64,000 nt of DNA from JAIVGV01 sp035295985 (GCA_035295985.1 DATHBT010000101.1:27456-91455); one strand, 5' to 3'. Positions 1 to 9,037 are shown, numbered from the stretch's first letter. Notes: a model not told the origin generated them from the sequence alone. Numbers and translations are program-made.

Positions 1-993
1 TAGCAGCACGATCAGCTTGCCCTGGTACGCGTCCTTACCGACCGACTTGGCGACGAGCGGCCTGATCTCCTTCCGCCGCCTCAGGTCGCCTATCTTCACG
101 TCCCGCTCGACGAAATTGCCTATCATCCGCAGCAGCGTCTCCTCCGCCCCGCCGCCGTTCCCGCGCAGGTCGAGTATGACCGACTTGAACTTCCTGAGCT
201 TGCCCGCCATGTCGTCCACCTTCTCCTTCGGCAGGTCAAACTGCGGCATCTTCCAGATGAAAAGCTCCTCCCCAAGCTCGTAGTAGCGGTGCCTGCGCAG
301 GCGCGCGTCCCTCTCCTCCCGCACGACGAGCCGCATGTACTCGTTGTAGTCGGTGAGGTCTGTCACCTTCTTGCCTTCGCTCAGCTTCGTCAGGATTTCC
401 AGCTCGCGCGGCTGCCCGCCCGGACTCCGCGCCACGAGGCGCAGGCCCGGCACGGGCCGCAGCGTCCTGTAAAGGTAGCCCAGCTTCCAGAAGTCCTGAC
501 GGATGGGCGTCATGCCGTCGAGCGAGATGACCTCGTCGCCCTCCTTCAAGCCCTTCGCGGCGGCGTCGCTGCCCGGCTTGAGGGCCACCACGTAACACTT
601 GTCGCCCACCATCTGCATCTCCCACCCGTAGTCCACGCGCGTGACTCGCCCCGGCGGCATGAAGAAGGTGTGCGAGTCGTCGAGCTGGATGAGCACGTGG
701 GCGATGATCCCGAATATCTGGCCGTTCGACTGCGCGCCCTTAATCATTTCGTCGGCCTGCTTGAAGAGCGCCTGCACGTCGAGGCCCTTGAAGGTCGGGT
801 CGTAGTAATTCTTCTCCAGCTCGGACTTGATCGTGCCGAGCATCGAGCGACCGCGCTCGATGTCGTAACCGCTGATCTTCTTCTGCGCCGTTGCCGTGTG
901 CGCCGCCCCGGCCAGGAGCGACAGGAGAAGCGCCGCGAAGTAGGCCGCTGCGCGCGCGCGCGGCGGGTTGATCATGCTGCTTCTTTTTTTCAT
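1..993 (-). CDS. Secreted S41-family (C-terminal processing) protease with PDZ domain, partial
   Basis: The frame is open from ATG 993 to the window edge (331 codons, no stop), so the C-terminal part is missing. The start has AAGGA a few bases upstream. Residues 1-31 form a signal peptide (basic MKKR, then AYFAALLLSLLAGAA, cleavage near TATAQ). A PDZ-like stretch follows (VALKPGSDAAAKGLKEGDEVISLDG). It leads into the start of the tail-protease core (VILDLRGNGGGAEETLLRMI), which is typical of S41 peptidases. The catalytic Ser/Lys lie beyond the edge. The family cleaves C-termini of periplasmic proteins. The gene is divergent from the thiolase. Family assignment is firm; substrate is unknown. 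Confidence 0.85.
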   Translation of the reverse strand, partial: MKKRSSMINPPRARAAAYFAALLLSLLAGAAHTATAQKKISGYDIERGRSMLGTIKSELEKNYYDPTFKGLDVQALFKQADEMIKGAQSNGQIFGIIAHVLIQLDDSHTFFMPPGRVTRVDYGWEMQMVGDKCYVVALKPGSDAAAKGLKEGDEVISLDGMTPIRQDFWKLGYLYRTLRPVPGLRLVARSPGGQPRELEILTKLSEGKKVTDLTDYNEYMRLVVREERDARLRRHRYYELGEELFIWKMPQFDLPKEKVDDMAGKLRKFKSVILDLRGNGGGAEETLLRMIGNFVERDVKIGDLRRRKEIRPLVAKSVGKDAYQGKLIVLL

Positions 994-1138
994 TGGGGGA
1001 TTCCTTATCCGGGTGGTCTGAGGAACTGCCGTGAGGCCAGTCTTCTTGGCGGTGAAGAGCGGTGGCGGCAGGTCGCGCGTGGATATTACAGGCGCGCGGG
1101 GGGGCGGTCAACACTAATTTTGTGGGTTTTTACCCGAA

Positions 1139-1168
1139 TTGACTCCCACTCCGGGCCTCGAATACACT
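1139..1168 (+). promoter_or_regulatory. Possible sigma70 promoter for the thiolase gene
   Basis: TTGACT at 1139-1144 is followed 18 bases later by TACACT at 1163-1168, upstream of the thiolase start. The consensus match is moderate. No operator is evident. Confidence 0.4.
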
Positions 1169-1221
1169 CGCCCGTTCATCTAAACACGGAATTTATGATA
1201 GAGAGGACTACCCCGAAAATC

Positions 1222-2403
1222 ATGTCACAAGACATCTTCATCCTGGGCGGGAAGCGCACGCCGATGACCGAGTACGTCGGCGCGTTGAAGGACGTGAAGG
1301 CGATTGATCTGGGCGCGGCTGCGGCGCGCGGCGCGCTCGAAGCGTCGAATGTGGCGGCCGAGGAGATCGACCACACCGTCATCGGCAACGCCCTGCAAAC
1401 TTCGGGCGACGCCATCTACGGCGCGCGCCACGTCGCCTTGAAGGCGGGCGTGCCGGCAGACCGGCCCGCGCTCACCGTCAACCGCCTGTGCGGGAGCGGC
1501 ATCCAGTCAATCGTCTCGGCCGCGCACATGATCATGGCTGACGAAGCGCGCACGGCCCTGGTCGGCGGCATGGAGTCGATGTCGATGGCCCCGCACGTCA
1601 TCTACGGCGCGCGCAGCGGGTTCGCGCTCGGCCAGGGCAAGCTCGAAGACTCCCTGATGGTCGCCCTGCTCGACACCTACTGCAACACGACGATGGCCGG
1701 CACGGCCGAGAACCTCGCGCGCCGCTACGAAATCTCGCGCGAGGAGCAGGACAAGTACGCCCTGCGCTCGCAGCGGGAGGCGAAGCGCGCGCAGGACGCC
1801 GGAGTCTTCGCCGAGGAGATCGTCCCCGTCGAGGTGAAGACGCGGAAGGGCGTCCGTGTCGTGGACAAGGACGATCACCTCCGCCCCGACACGACGCTCG
1901 AAGTGCTGGCGAAACTGCCGACCGCGTTCAGCAAGGACGGCTTCGTGACGGCCGGCAACGCTTCGGGCATCGTTGACGGCGCGGCGGCGCTCGTCGTCGC
2001 CGACGGCGACTTCGTCAAAGAGCGCGGCGCGAAACCGCTCGGCCGCATCGTCTCGTGGGCCTACGCGGGCGTGGAGCCGGACGTGATGGGCATCGGCCCC
2101 GTGCCGGCCGTGCGTAAGGCTCTGGAGAAGGCGGGCCTCAAGCTCGAAGACATCGATCTGGTCGAGGTCAACGAGGCGTTCGCCTGCCAGTACCTCGCCG
2201 TCGAGAAGGAGCTGGGACTCGACCGCGCGCGGACGAACGTCAACGGCGGGGCCATCGCCCTCGGCCACCCGCTCGGCGCTTCGGGCACGCGGCTCGTCCT
2301 AACGTCGCTCCTGGAGCTGCGCCGCCGCGGCGGGCGCTACAGCCTCGCGACCGCCTGCATCGGCGGCGGCCAGGGCATCGCGATCATCTGCGAGCGCGCG
2401 TGA
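1222..2403 (+). CDS. Acetyl-CoA C-acetyltransferase (thiolase)
   Basis: 393 residues, the normal thiolase length. It condenses or cleaves acetoacyl-CoA in the cytoplasm (beta-oxidation, ketone or PHB-type metabolism). The nucleophilic Cys90 is in NRLCGSG, the active-site His is in GHPLGASG (about residue 349) and the second catalytic Cys is in ACIGGGQG (about 379). The frame stays open for over 900 bases upstream, but that part is antisense to the S41 gene and lacks thiolase similarity. The start MSQDIFILGGKRTP fits the family. An in-frame ATG at 1195 would add nine residues. Monocistronic by spacing. Confidence 0.93.
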   Translation: MSQDIFILGGKRTPMTEYVGALKDVKAIDLGAAAARGALEASNVAAEEIDHTVIGNALQTSGDAIYGARHVALKAGVPADRPALTVNRLCGSGIQSIVSAAHMIMADEARTALVGGMESMSMAPHVIYGARSGFALGQGKLEDSLMVALLDTYCNTTMAGTAENLARRYEISREEQDKYALRSQREAKRAQDAGVFAEEIVPVEVKTRKGVRVVDKDDHLRPDTTLEVLAKLPTAFSKDGFVTAGNASGIVDGAAALVVADGDFVKERGAKPLGRIVSWAYAGVEPDVMGIGPVPAVRKALEKAGLKLEDIDLVEVNEAFACQYLAVEKELGLDRARTNVNGGAIALGHPLGASGTRLVLTSLLELRRRGGRYSLATACIGGGQGIAIICERA

Positions 2404-2412
2404 GAGCTAAAA

Positions 2413-2476
2413 GGCGGGCGAAGGGAAAAGGAGCGGCGGATTTTCCGTCCCCTTCTCCTTCGCCCCTTCCCCCGCC
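2413..2476 (+). terminator. Long imperfect hairpin after the thiolase
   Basis: Arms at 2413-2433 and 2455-2476 are complementary over roughly 20 bases (GGCGGGcGAAGGG-type arm). The hairpin begins 10 bases after the stop codon. It has no clear T-run, so intrinsic termination is uncertain. Confidence 0.4.
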
Positions 2477-2734
2477 TCTCCCGCCCCGGAGCGCGCCCCG
2501 AATTTCGCCCTTGCCAGACCCCGCGAATTGTAGTATTTAACTCCGCCGTAAAGTCGCGTTAAGACTCGCGCAAAGGCTCTGCGGTATGCTATAACTTCGC
2601 TTTACCAGCAGGGTCGCCGTCCGGCACGCCGCACTCGGTAAACCGCAAAAATTTCCTTCGGACAAATCGGGCCTCGAAGCAGTACCGCAGGCGTCCGAGC
2701 AGCCAAAATCCAAGCCTCCAGAAAAGGACGAATT

Positions 2735-5700
2735 ATGTCGAGATCAATCCTCCACCGCGCAGCCTCGGCGCTGGCACTCGTTGCCCTCTGCCTCGCCTTC
2801 GGGGCGGGCCGCGTGGCCGCGCAGTCCAACACCACTGGCGCCATCGGCGGCACGGTTAAAGACCCCAACGGCGCAGTCGTCGTCGGCGCGGCCGTGACGG
2901 CCACCAACAGACAGACCAACCGCGAGGCGACGGCCACGACCGACGGCGAGGGCCGCTTCCGCCTCGTCGAGCTGCAGCCCGGCAACTACACGCTCCGGGT
3001 CAACGCCTCCGGCTTCGGCGAGTTCACCCGCCCGACCGTCGTCGTCGAGGTCGGCCTCGTCACGCCGGCCGACGTCGATCTCGCGCTGACCGCCACGACC
3101 GAGAGCGTGGACGTGACGAGCGAGGCCCCGGTCATCAACACCTCGCAGCAGGACTTCGCCTCGAACATCAACCAGACCTCGATCAACGAGCTGCCGATCA
3201 ACGGCCGCCGCGCCTCGAACTTCGTCCTGCTCACGCCCGGCGTCGCGCCCGACGGCGACTTCGGCCTGATCTCCTTCCGCGGCATCTCCGGCCTGCTGAA
3301 CAACTCCACGGTTGACGGCGGCAGCAACAACAACGCCTTCTTCGCCGAGGAGGCGGGCCGCACGCGCATCAGCTCCTCGATCAGCCAGGCGGCCGTGCGC
3401 GAGTTCCAGGTCAACACCTCGAACTACTCGGCCGAGTACGGCCGCGCGGCCGGCGGCGTCGTCAACACCGTCACCAAGTCCGGCTCGAACGAGTTCCACG
3501 GCCAGCTCTTCTACTACCAGCGCAACAACCGCTTCGGCGCGCGCAACCCGCTTGGCTTCCGCAACGTGCTGGTCAACGGCGTGGTTGACCGCGAGGCGCT
3601 CAAGCCCGTGGACGTGCGCCACCAGTTCGGCGGCGCCGTCGGCGGCCCCATCGTCCGCGACAAGCTGTTCTTCTTCTTCTCCTACGACCAGCAGAAGCGC
3701 AACTTCCCCGGCATCGCGCAGTTCGACTCGCCCACCTTCCTGAACACGATCAACAGGCCGAGCCTCACGGCGCGCGGCGTCAGCGACGCGCAGATCGACG
3801 CGACGCGCGACTTCCTCATCAGCCTGACGGGCGAGACCCCGCGCCGCCAGGATCAGTACCTGCTGCTGCCGAAGATCGACTGGAACATCAACTCGTCGAA
3901 CACCGCCTCGTTCACCTACAACCGCCTGCGCTCGGAATCGCCCGCCGGCATCCAGACGCAGGCGCTCGTCACGCGCGGCCGGGCCAGCTTCGGCGACGAC
4001 TTCGTGGACATCGACTACGGCATCTTCCGCCTGACCTCGACGCTCTCGCCGACCGTCATCAACGAGGCGCGCGTCAAGATCAGCCGCGAAGACCTCTACG
4101 CCTTCAGCAACGACCCGCTGCCCGGCGAGCCGACGACCGGCCCCAACGGCCGCCCCCCCTCAATCGCCATCACCGGCGGCCTGACCTTCGGCAAGGCCAA
4201 CTTCCTCGAGCGCTACCACAACCCGCTGGAGAAGAGCTTCCAGGTCGTTGACAACGTGACGTGGTCGCACGGCCGCCACACGATCAAGTTCGGCGGCGAC
4301 TACCTGCGCGCCAAGGACCTGCTCGCCAACCTCTTCCAGGAGGGCGGCGTCTATGCCTACAACAACATCAACGACTTCATCTTCGACTACGTCAACTGGA
4401 CGACGAACGGGGCGATCCGCAACCTGACGCCGACCGCGGCGCTGCCGAACGCCGGCGTCTGCCCCCAGATCGCGCTCACGACCGGCATCAACACCAACAC
4501 GCGCCGCGCCGGCCGCTGCTACACCAGCAACTACGCGCAGGGCTTCGGCTCGCTGGGCGCCGAGTTCGTCACCAACGACTACGCGTTCTTCATCCAGGAC
4601 GACATCCGCTGGACGCCGCGCCTGACCGTCAACCTCGGCCTGCGCTGGGAGTACGAGCAACTGCCCGAGCCGCAGATCCCGAACCCGACGTTCGCGCAGA
4701 CGGCCAGCTTCCCGTCCGACAAGAACAACTTCGGCCCGCGCGTCGGCTTCGCCTACGATCTGTCCGGCAACGGCAAGACCTCGGTGCGCGGCGGCGTCGG
4801 CGTCTATTACGGCCGCCTGATCAACTCGACGATCTCGAACGCCATCACCAACACGGGCGTTGACCGCGGCCAGCTCTCCGTCTCGCTCGCGGGCACGGCC
4901 GCCACCGCACCGATCTTCCCGAACGTCGTGCCGCCGCCCGCGGCGGTCGCTAACCCGACGGGCGCTCACGTCCCCGGCTCCAACATCGTCGTCCTGGCCC
5001 CGAACTTAGAGATGCCGGCGATCATCCAGGGCGACTTCATCGTCGAGCGCGAGATCGCGCGCAACACCGTGGTCTCCGCCTCGTACCTGACGAGCCGCGG
5101 CCGTTACCTGCCGACATTCGTCAACAAGAACATCGCCCCGACGAACAACTTCCAGACGCTGACTGTCGCCAGCGGCCCGTTCGCCGGCCAGTCCGTCACC
5201 GTGCCCGTTTACACGGCGCGCATCGACCCGAACTTCTTCAACATCACGGAAGTCCGCAGCCAGGTCGATTCGGCCTACCACGCGCTGGTCTTGCAGGCCA
5301 ACCGCCGCCTGACGGACGGCCTCCAGTTCCAGGCCAGCTACACGCTGTCGCGCGCGCGCGACAACGGCCAGACCTCCGTGACGTTCACCTCGACCAACAC
5401 GCCGACCGACCCCTACGACCAGAACCTGGATCAAGGCCCGGCCAACTTCGACATCCCGCACCGCTTCGTCGCCAGCGCCGTCTGGAACCCGCGCGGCTTC
5501 GGCCTCGACGACTCGTCGCCGGTCGGCCGCGCCATCTTCGGCGGGTGGACGATCGCGCCCATCGTCACGGCGCAGTCGGGCCGCCCCTACTCGCCGGGCG
5601 TGTCGGTGACGAACCGCCCGCTCCCGGCCGCGCTCAACAGCTCGATCACCGGCTCGGGCGGCGACAGCTACTTTCTGCCCCTGGGCCGCAACAGCTTCCG

Positions 5701-5974
5701 CCAGCCGAAGATCATCAACGTTGACGCGCGCCTCTCGCGCCGCTTCAACCTCGGCGAGGCGCGCAACATCGAGTTCCTGGCCGAGGCGTTCAACCTCTTC
5801 AACCGGACGCACATCACGGGGGTCAACACGACGGCCTTCCGCCTCGTCACACCGCCGGGCAGCCCGAACGGCACTCAGCTCAACCCCGACCCGACCTTCG
5901 GGACGGTGTCGTCCACGGGCAACTCGATCTTCCGCGAGCGGCAGGTGCAGTTCGCCGTCCGCTTCGAATTCTAA
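2735..5974 (+). CDS. Oar-like TonB-dependent receptor with carboxypeptidase-regulatory domain
   Basis: 1079 residues. Signal peptide at residues 1-30 (ALALVALCLAFGAGRVAAQ). An Ig-like carboxypeptidase-regulatory domain follows, about 31-120 (TTGAIGGTVKDPNGAVVVGA, then GEGRFRLVELQPGNYTLRV). The plug-like region contains PINGRRASNFVLLTPGV and GGVVNTVTKSGSNEFHG. The rest is a beta-barrel rich in aromatic strands. The last residue is Phe (QFAVRFEF), the usual outer-membrane assembly signal. Such receptors are expanded in Acidobacteriota, where they are presumed to import large polymers. The ligand cannot be told from sequence. A strong terminator follows, so the gene is a single unit. Confidence 0.92.
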   Translation: MSRSILHRAASALALVALCLAFGAGRVAAQSNTTGAIGGTVKDPNGAVVVGAAVTATNRQTNREATATTDGEGRFRLVELQPGNYTLRVNASGFGEFTRPTVVVEVGLVTPADVDLALTATTESVDVTSEAPVINTSQQDFASNINQTSINELPINGRRASNFVLLTPGVAPDGDFGLISFRGISGLLNNSTVDGGSNNNAFFAEEAGRTRISSSISQAAVREFQVNTSNYSAEYGRAAGGVVNTVTKSGSNEFHGQLFYYQRNNRFGARNPLGFRNVLVNGVVDREALKPVDVRHQFGGAVGGPIVRDKLFFFFSYDQQKRNFPGIAQFDSPTFLNTINRPSLTARGVSDAQIDATRDFLISLTGETPRRQDQYLLLPKIDWNINSSNTASFTYNRLRSESPAGIQTQALVTRGRASFGDDFVDIDYGIFRLTSTLSPTVINEARVKISREDLYAFSNDPLPGEPTTGPNGRPPSIAITGGLTFGKANFLERYHNPLEKSFQVVDNVTWSHGRHTIKFGGDYLRAKDLLANLFQEGGVYAYNNINDFIFDYVNWTTNGAIRNLTPTAALPNAGVCPQIALTTGINTNTRRAGRCYTSNYAQGFGSLGAEFVTNDYAFFIQDDIRWTPRLTVNLGLRWEYEQLPEPQIPNPTFAQTASFPSDKNNFGPRVGFAYDLSGNGKTSVRGGVGVYYGRLINSTISNAITNTGVDRGQLSVSLAGTAATAPIFPNVVPPPAAVANPTGAHVPGSNIVVLAPNLEMPAIIQGDFIVEREIARNTVVSASYLTSRGRYLPTFVNKNIAPTNNFQTLTVASGPFAGQSVTVPVYTARIDPNFFNITEVRSQVDSAYHALVLQANRRLTDGLQFQASYTLSRARDNGQTSVTFTSTNTPTDPYDQNLDQGPANFDIPHRFVASAVWNPRGFGLDDSSPVGRAIFGGWTIAPIVTAQSGRPYSPGVSVTNRPLPAALNSSITGSGGDSYFLPLGRNSFRQPKIINVDARLSRRFNLGEARNIEFLAEAFNLFNRTHITGVNTTAFRLVTPPGSPNGTQLNPDPTFGTVSSTGNSIFRERQVQFAVRFEF

Positions 5975-6019
5975 ACCCGTCGCCGCCGGCACGCGTGCCG
6001 GCGAGCGCCCCTTGCGAAA

Positions 6020-6058
6020 GCCCGCCGCCCCTATTAAAGAGGCGGCGGGCTTTTTTTT
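6020..6058 (+). terminator. Rho-independent terminator of the TonB receptor gene
   Basis: A perfect 10-bp stem (GCCCGCCGCC at 6020-6029 with GGCGGCGGGC at 6041-6050) is followed directly by eight T residues. It lies 46 bases after the receptor stop codon. Confidence 0.95.
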
Positions 6059-6339
6059 CGTCGCGCTCGACGCGCCTCCCGCGCGACGGCCGCGCTTGTC
6101 CTAAGACGGGCCGGCTGTCCCCTGAGTTTGTATCGAAACCCGCCCCGCGTCCCCGCCTGCCTGACCGACCGGAAAGCTCTCAGGCGTCCACAAATTCGTC
6201 TCGCCCAACAAGTTTCGCCGCCTCGCGCCTGCCCGGCAGCGGGTGGCATGAGCGTTGCCGGGTCGTCGTGTGAGGGCACAGTCGAACTCTCCCGCTGTGT
6301 GTGAACCGTAGGGTCAACGAGAGGAGGATTTGAGAGGCT

Positions 6340-6552
6340 ATGGGGATTCCGAACAGGGACGAGATGGAAGGCAAATTCGATCAGGCCAAGGGCGCAGTCA
6401 AAGACAAGGTCGGCGAGGCGACCGGCAACCAGCGCCTTGAGAGCGAGGGCGAGGCCGAGCGCGCGGGCGGCAACATGCAGGAGGGCTTCGGCACGGCCCG
6501 CCGCAAGGTCGGCGAGACGATCAACGACATCGGCGACAAGATCGGCCGGTGA
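6340..6552 (+). CDS. CsbD-family small stress-response protein
   Basis: 70 residues, hydrophilic and glycine/charge rich. It has the CsbD pattern of GKFDQAKGAVKDKVGEATGN followed by a second similar unit (ERAGGNMQEGFGTARRKVGE). The function is poorly defined; relatives are general-stress induced. GAGAGGAGG lies 12 bases before ATG 6340. Followed by a structured repeat at 6561-6669. Confidence 0.8.
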   Translation: MGIPNRDEMEGKFDQAKGAVKDKVGEATGNQRLESEGEAERAGGNMQEGFGTARRKVGETINDIGDKIGR

Positions 6553-6560
6553 TAGCTACT

Positions 6561-6669
6561 AGCTGTTAGCTGTTAGCTATCAGCCAGAAGTCGAGGGCGG
6601 GAGGTGTACGTTCGCGTCGGCCTCCCGCCCTCGCTCTTGGTTCGGCCGCTCGGCTAACAGCTAACAGCT
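6561..6669. repeat. Nested perfect inverted repeat in an intergenic region
   Basis: The outer arms are a perfect 17-bp pair: AGCTGTTAGCTGTTAGC at 6561-6577 and its complement at 6653-6669. Nested inside is a perfect 13-bp pair: CGAGGGCGGGAGG at 6592-6604 and its complement at 6621-6633. It lies between the CsbD and HAD genes. It resembles dispersed extragenic elements (REP/MITE-like). It could also end transcription in either direction, although T-runs are absent. Confidence 0.8.
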
Positions 6670-6744
6670 TTCTCCGCGACACGGCCGCGCCGTGTGTTGT
6701 AAGGTTAGCCGCGCGGCGGGAAAGGGCTTTTGAGAGTCGCAGCA

Positions 6745-7434
6745 ATGATCACAGCAGTCATCTTCGACATCGACGGGACGCTCGTCGATTCCGTTGACTT
6801 CCACGCGCGCGCCTGGCAGGAGGCGTTCCGCGAGTTCGGCCGCGAGGTCGAATACGAAAAGGTGCGCCACCAGATCGGCAAGGGCGGCGACCAGTTGATG
6901 CCCGTCTTCTTTACGGCGGAAGAACTCGAACGCTTCGGCCCGAAAATGGAGAAGTTCCGGGGCGAACTCTTCAAGCGCGAGTACCTGCCGCGCGTGCGCG
7001 CCTTCCCCGCCGTGCGCGACCTGTTCGAGCGCGTTCGTCGCGACGGCAAGCGCATCGCCCTCGCGTCCTCCGCTAAAGAGGAGGAACTGACCGCGTACAA
7101 AGAGATCGCCAACGTCGCAGACCTCGTCGAGGAGGAGACTTCCAAGGACGACGTGGAACGCTCCAAGCCGCACCCGGACATCTTCGCCTCCGCGCTCGCG
7201 AAGCTCGGCCGCCCCGGCCCGCGCGAAGTGATCGTCGTCGGCGACACGCCCTACGACGCCGAGGCGGCCGGCAAGCTGTCCGTGCGGACAATCGGCGTCC
7301 TCTGCGGCGGCTTCCCCGAAGCGGAGATGCGCGCGGCCGGCTGCGTCGAGATTTACCGCGACCCCGCCGACATCCTCGCGCGCTACGACGAGACGTTGAT
7401 CGCGCGCCGTTCCGCCGAGGCCGCGGGAGACTGA
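6745..7434 (+). CDS. HAD-superfamily phosphatase (phosphoglycolate / beta-phosphoglucomutase-like)
   Basis: 229 residues. Motif I is DIDGTLVDS near the N-terminus, with the nucleophile and acid/base aspartates two residues apart. Motif II is the serine in IALASSAKEEE. Motif III is the lysine in RSKPHPDIF. Motif IV is VVGDTPYDAEAA. An alpha-helical cap lies between motifs I and II. It probably dephosphorylates a small cytosolic phosphomonoester; the substrate is not predictable. ATG 6745 is preferred to an in-frame TTG 15 bases upstream because the family begins directly before the DxDGT motif. Confidence 0.88.
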   Translation: MITAVIFDIDGTLVDSVDFHARAWQEAFREFGREVEYEKVRHQIGKGGDQLMPVFFTAEELERFGPKMEKFRGELFKREYLPRVRAFPAVRDLFERVRRDGKRIALASSAKEEELTAYKEIANVADLVEEETSKDDVERSKPHPDIFASALAKLGRPGPREVIVVGDTPYDAEAAGKLSVRTIGVLCGGFPEAEMRAAGCVEIYRDPADILARYDETLIARRSAEAAGD

Positions 7435-7468
7435 GCGCCGGCACGTTGGTCGAGTGACTTTGTAAAGC

Positions 7469-7562
7469 ACTCACCACAGAGACACAGAGAGCACAGAGGG
7501 GGCGCAGAGGGCTTGAGTCTTCTCTGTGTTAACTCCGTGTCCTCTGTGCCTCCATGGTGAGT
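7469..7562. repeat. Imperfect inverted repeat before the M20 peptidase gene
   Basis: ACTCACCACAGAGACACAGA-type sequence at 7469-7499 faces its partial complement at 7541-7562 (cctctgtgcc...ggtgagt). CACAGAG is repeated several times. This looks like a dispersed extragenic repeat rather than a coding segment. Confidence 0.5.
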
Positions 7563-7604
7563 TAAAGCTCGCCAGACTCAACTCTTGCCTTGAGCACTAG
7601 CCGC

Positions 7605-8414
7605 ATGAACAGAGTCGCAACCGCCGCCCTCGCATTCACACTGTTACTCCCCGCCCTGACGGCCGCACAGACCGCCGACGCCGTACGCGACTACCGCCGC
7701 GCCAACGAGCACCGCATCTTGCGCGAGTTCGTCGAGCTGCTCTCGCTCCCCAACGTCGCATCCAACCGCGAAGACATCCGCCGCAACGCCGCGCACATCG
7801 TCTCCATGATGGATGAGCGTGGCCTCTCACCCCGGCTGCTCGAAGCGGCGGACGCCCCGCCCGCCGTCTTCGGCGAGTGGCGCACGCCCGGCGCTACGCG
7901 CACGCTCGTCTTCTACGCCCACTACGACGGCCAGCCCACCGATCCGGCCAAGTGGGCCGAGACACACCCGTGGCGGCCCGCGCTCCGCAACGCCCCGCAC
8001 GACGCGGGCGGGAAACTGATCCCGATGCCCGCCGAAGGCGCGGCCATCAACCCCGAATGGCGTCTCTACGCCCGCTCCGCCTCGGACGACAAGGCCGGCG
8101 TGATGGCGATCCTCGCGGCGTTTGACGCGCTCAAGGCGAAGGGCATCCGGCCCACCGTCAACCTCAAGTTCTTCTTCGAGGGCGAGGAGGAGGCCGGCTC
8201 GCCCAACCTCGCCGCGATCATCACGCGCCACCGCGACCTTCTCGCCGCGGACGCCTGGATCATCTGCGACGGCCCCGTCCACCAGTCGGGCCGCAAGCAG
8301 GTGGTCTTCGGCGTGCGCGGCGACACGAACGTCGATCTCACCGTCTTCGGCCCGCGCCGCCCGCTCCACAGCGGCCACTACTGCCGCCCCGCCCATCCTG
8401 TACCTGCCGGTTAA
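7605..8414 (+). pseudogene. M20 peptidase, 5' fragment interrupted by the prophage
   Basis: Residues 1-259 of a secreted M20-family dipeptidase, then 10 phage-encoded residues to a stop at 8414. Signal peptide MNRVATAALAFTLLLPALTAAQ. Metal/catalytic motifs are present: HYDGQ (His106, Asp108), SASDDKAG (Asp161) and FEGEEEAG (Glu194-196). The host reading ends after LHSGHY at 8381. The remaining half lies at 63212-63973, and the halves rejoin in frame to 512 residues. Without excision the protein lacks the end of its dimerisation domain and its last metal ligands, so it is presumably inactive. ATG 7605 is preferred over TTG 7590 because of the signal peptide. Confidence 0.92.
8367..8381 (+). 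other. attL core of the prophage
   Basis: CACAGCGGCCACTAC, identical to 63197-63211. The bases on either side differ between copies. It encodes the HSGHY residues of the M20 peptidase, and joining left host to right host at this core restores that gene. Confidence 0.93.
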
Positions 8415-8442
8415 TCAGGACTTGCGCGGGTGGGCGATCTGA
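8382..8442 (+). other. Detached native C-terminal tail of the integrase gene
   Basis: In the circular phage the integrase frame would pass through the att core and continue here to TGA at 8440-8442, adding AAPPILYLPVNQDLRGWAI. In the prophage this segment is separated from the gene by 53 kb and is not expressed as part of the integrase. Confidence 0.85.
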
Positions 8443-8539
8443 CCGCTTCTCGCGTCGCATGGGGGAGTGGCGCCGCCCCGGTTTCGGCCGCTCGCGGCCG
8501 GTAGGGTGGGCGCAGGAGTTGGGTAGAGGGAGGTGAGGG

Positions 8540-8842
8540 TTGAGCAATCTGCGAATCGAGGTGACGCGCGGCGGCGATCTGGCGCGGCAGGAGTGGTGCT
8601 TCTGGTACTACGAGGGCCGCCACGCGCTCGTGCTGGACTCTTATTGGGAGTCCGAGAGGTCGTCGAAGCGACACAAGTTCCGCACCGCGCCGGGCAGATA
8701 CTACTGCCGCCTTCACCGGAGCGATGAGCCGCCACCCATCGCGGAGGCGGGCGTGCCGATGCCGGAGGACGTTTTGGAGGAGGCGCGGCAGAAGTTCAAT
8801 GAGAGCCTACGTGTTGTCAGGTGGTCGGAGCGTGGCGGCTGA
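8540..8842 (+). CDS. Hypothetical phage protein, 100 aa
   Basis: Not recognised. It starts with TTG 8540 after a strong GAGGGAGGTGAGG site. The protein is mixed charged/aromatic (WCFWYYEGRHALVLDSYWE) with two Cys and no membrane segment. It is the first gene inside the left end. An overlapping GTG frame at 8533 is rejected for its Arg/Ala-rich shadow composition. Confidence 0.55.
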   Translation: MSNLRIEVTRGGDLARQEWCFWYYEGRHALVLDSYWESERSSKRHKFRTAPGRYYCRLHRSDEPPPIAEAGVPMPEDVLEEARQKFNESLRVVRWSERGG

Positions 8843-8884
8843 CGGGGCCGTGGGGGCGCGCTCCGGGAGGCGCGGAGGCGGGGC

Positions 8885-8943
8885 GTTTTAGTGAGAGCGG
8901 GAGTGGTCTTCTAGGGTAGTTGCCGCGCGCGTATTCGCGCACC
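8885..8943 (+). repeat. 59-bp prophage repeat, copy A
   Basis: 50 of 59 bases match copy B (41817-41875, opposite strand) without gaps. The first 13 bases (gttttagtgagag) and last 19 (gcgcgcgtattcgcgcacc) are identical. Each copy lies just upstream of a gene reading away from it, so a promoter or regulatory role is likely. Confidence 0.8.
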
Positions 8944-8958
8944 GCAGGATGAGGGGGC

Positions 8959-9016
8959 TTGACAGGCGTGGTATAATAGATTAGACAGACTAACAAGATG
9001 TTAGACCTGTTAATCT
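8959..9016 (+). promoter_or_regulatory. Promoter-like sequence with segmented dyad operator
   Basis: TTGACA at 8959-8964 and TAGACA at 8982-8987 are 17 bases apart. Overlapping the -10 and start region is a perfect segmented dyad centred on 8997: AGATTA-N6-CTAACA-N3-TGTTAG-N6-TAATCT (8978-9016). GAGGAG and ATG 9038 follow. This is probably a regulated promoter of the left-end rightward operon. The bound protein is unknown; the HTH protein at 9454 is a candidate. Confidence 0.6.
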
Positions 9017-9037
9017 AACGATGAGGAGTCAAGTCGC

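Noticed and set aside
289..1221. Long open upstream extension of the thiolase frame
   Set aside because: It is antisense to the S41 protease gene, has shadow-type Arg/His/Leu composition and does not resemble thiolase; the family start is at 1222.
5006..5992. 328-codon open frame antisense to the TonB receptor
   Set aside because: Arg/Ala/Val-rich product typical of the reverse strand of GC-rich genes; no start context or known domain.
8959..8977. TTGACA and TATAAT as one promoter
   Set aside because: They are only seven bases apart, too close for a sigma70 promoter; TAGACA at 8982 gives the proper 17-base spacing.
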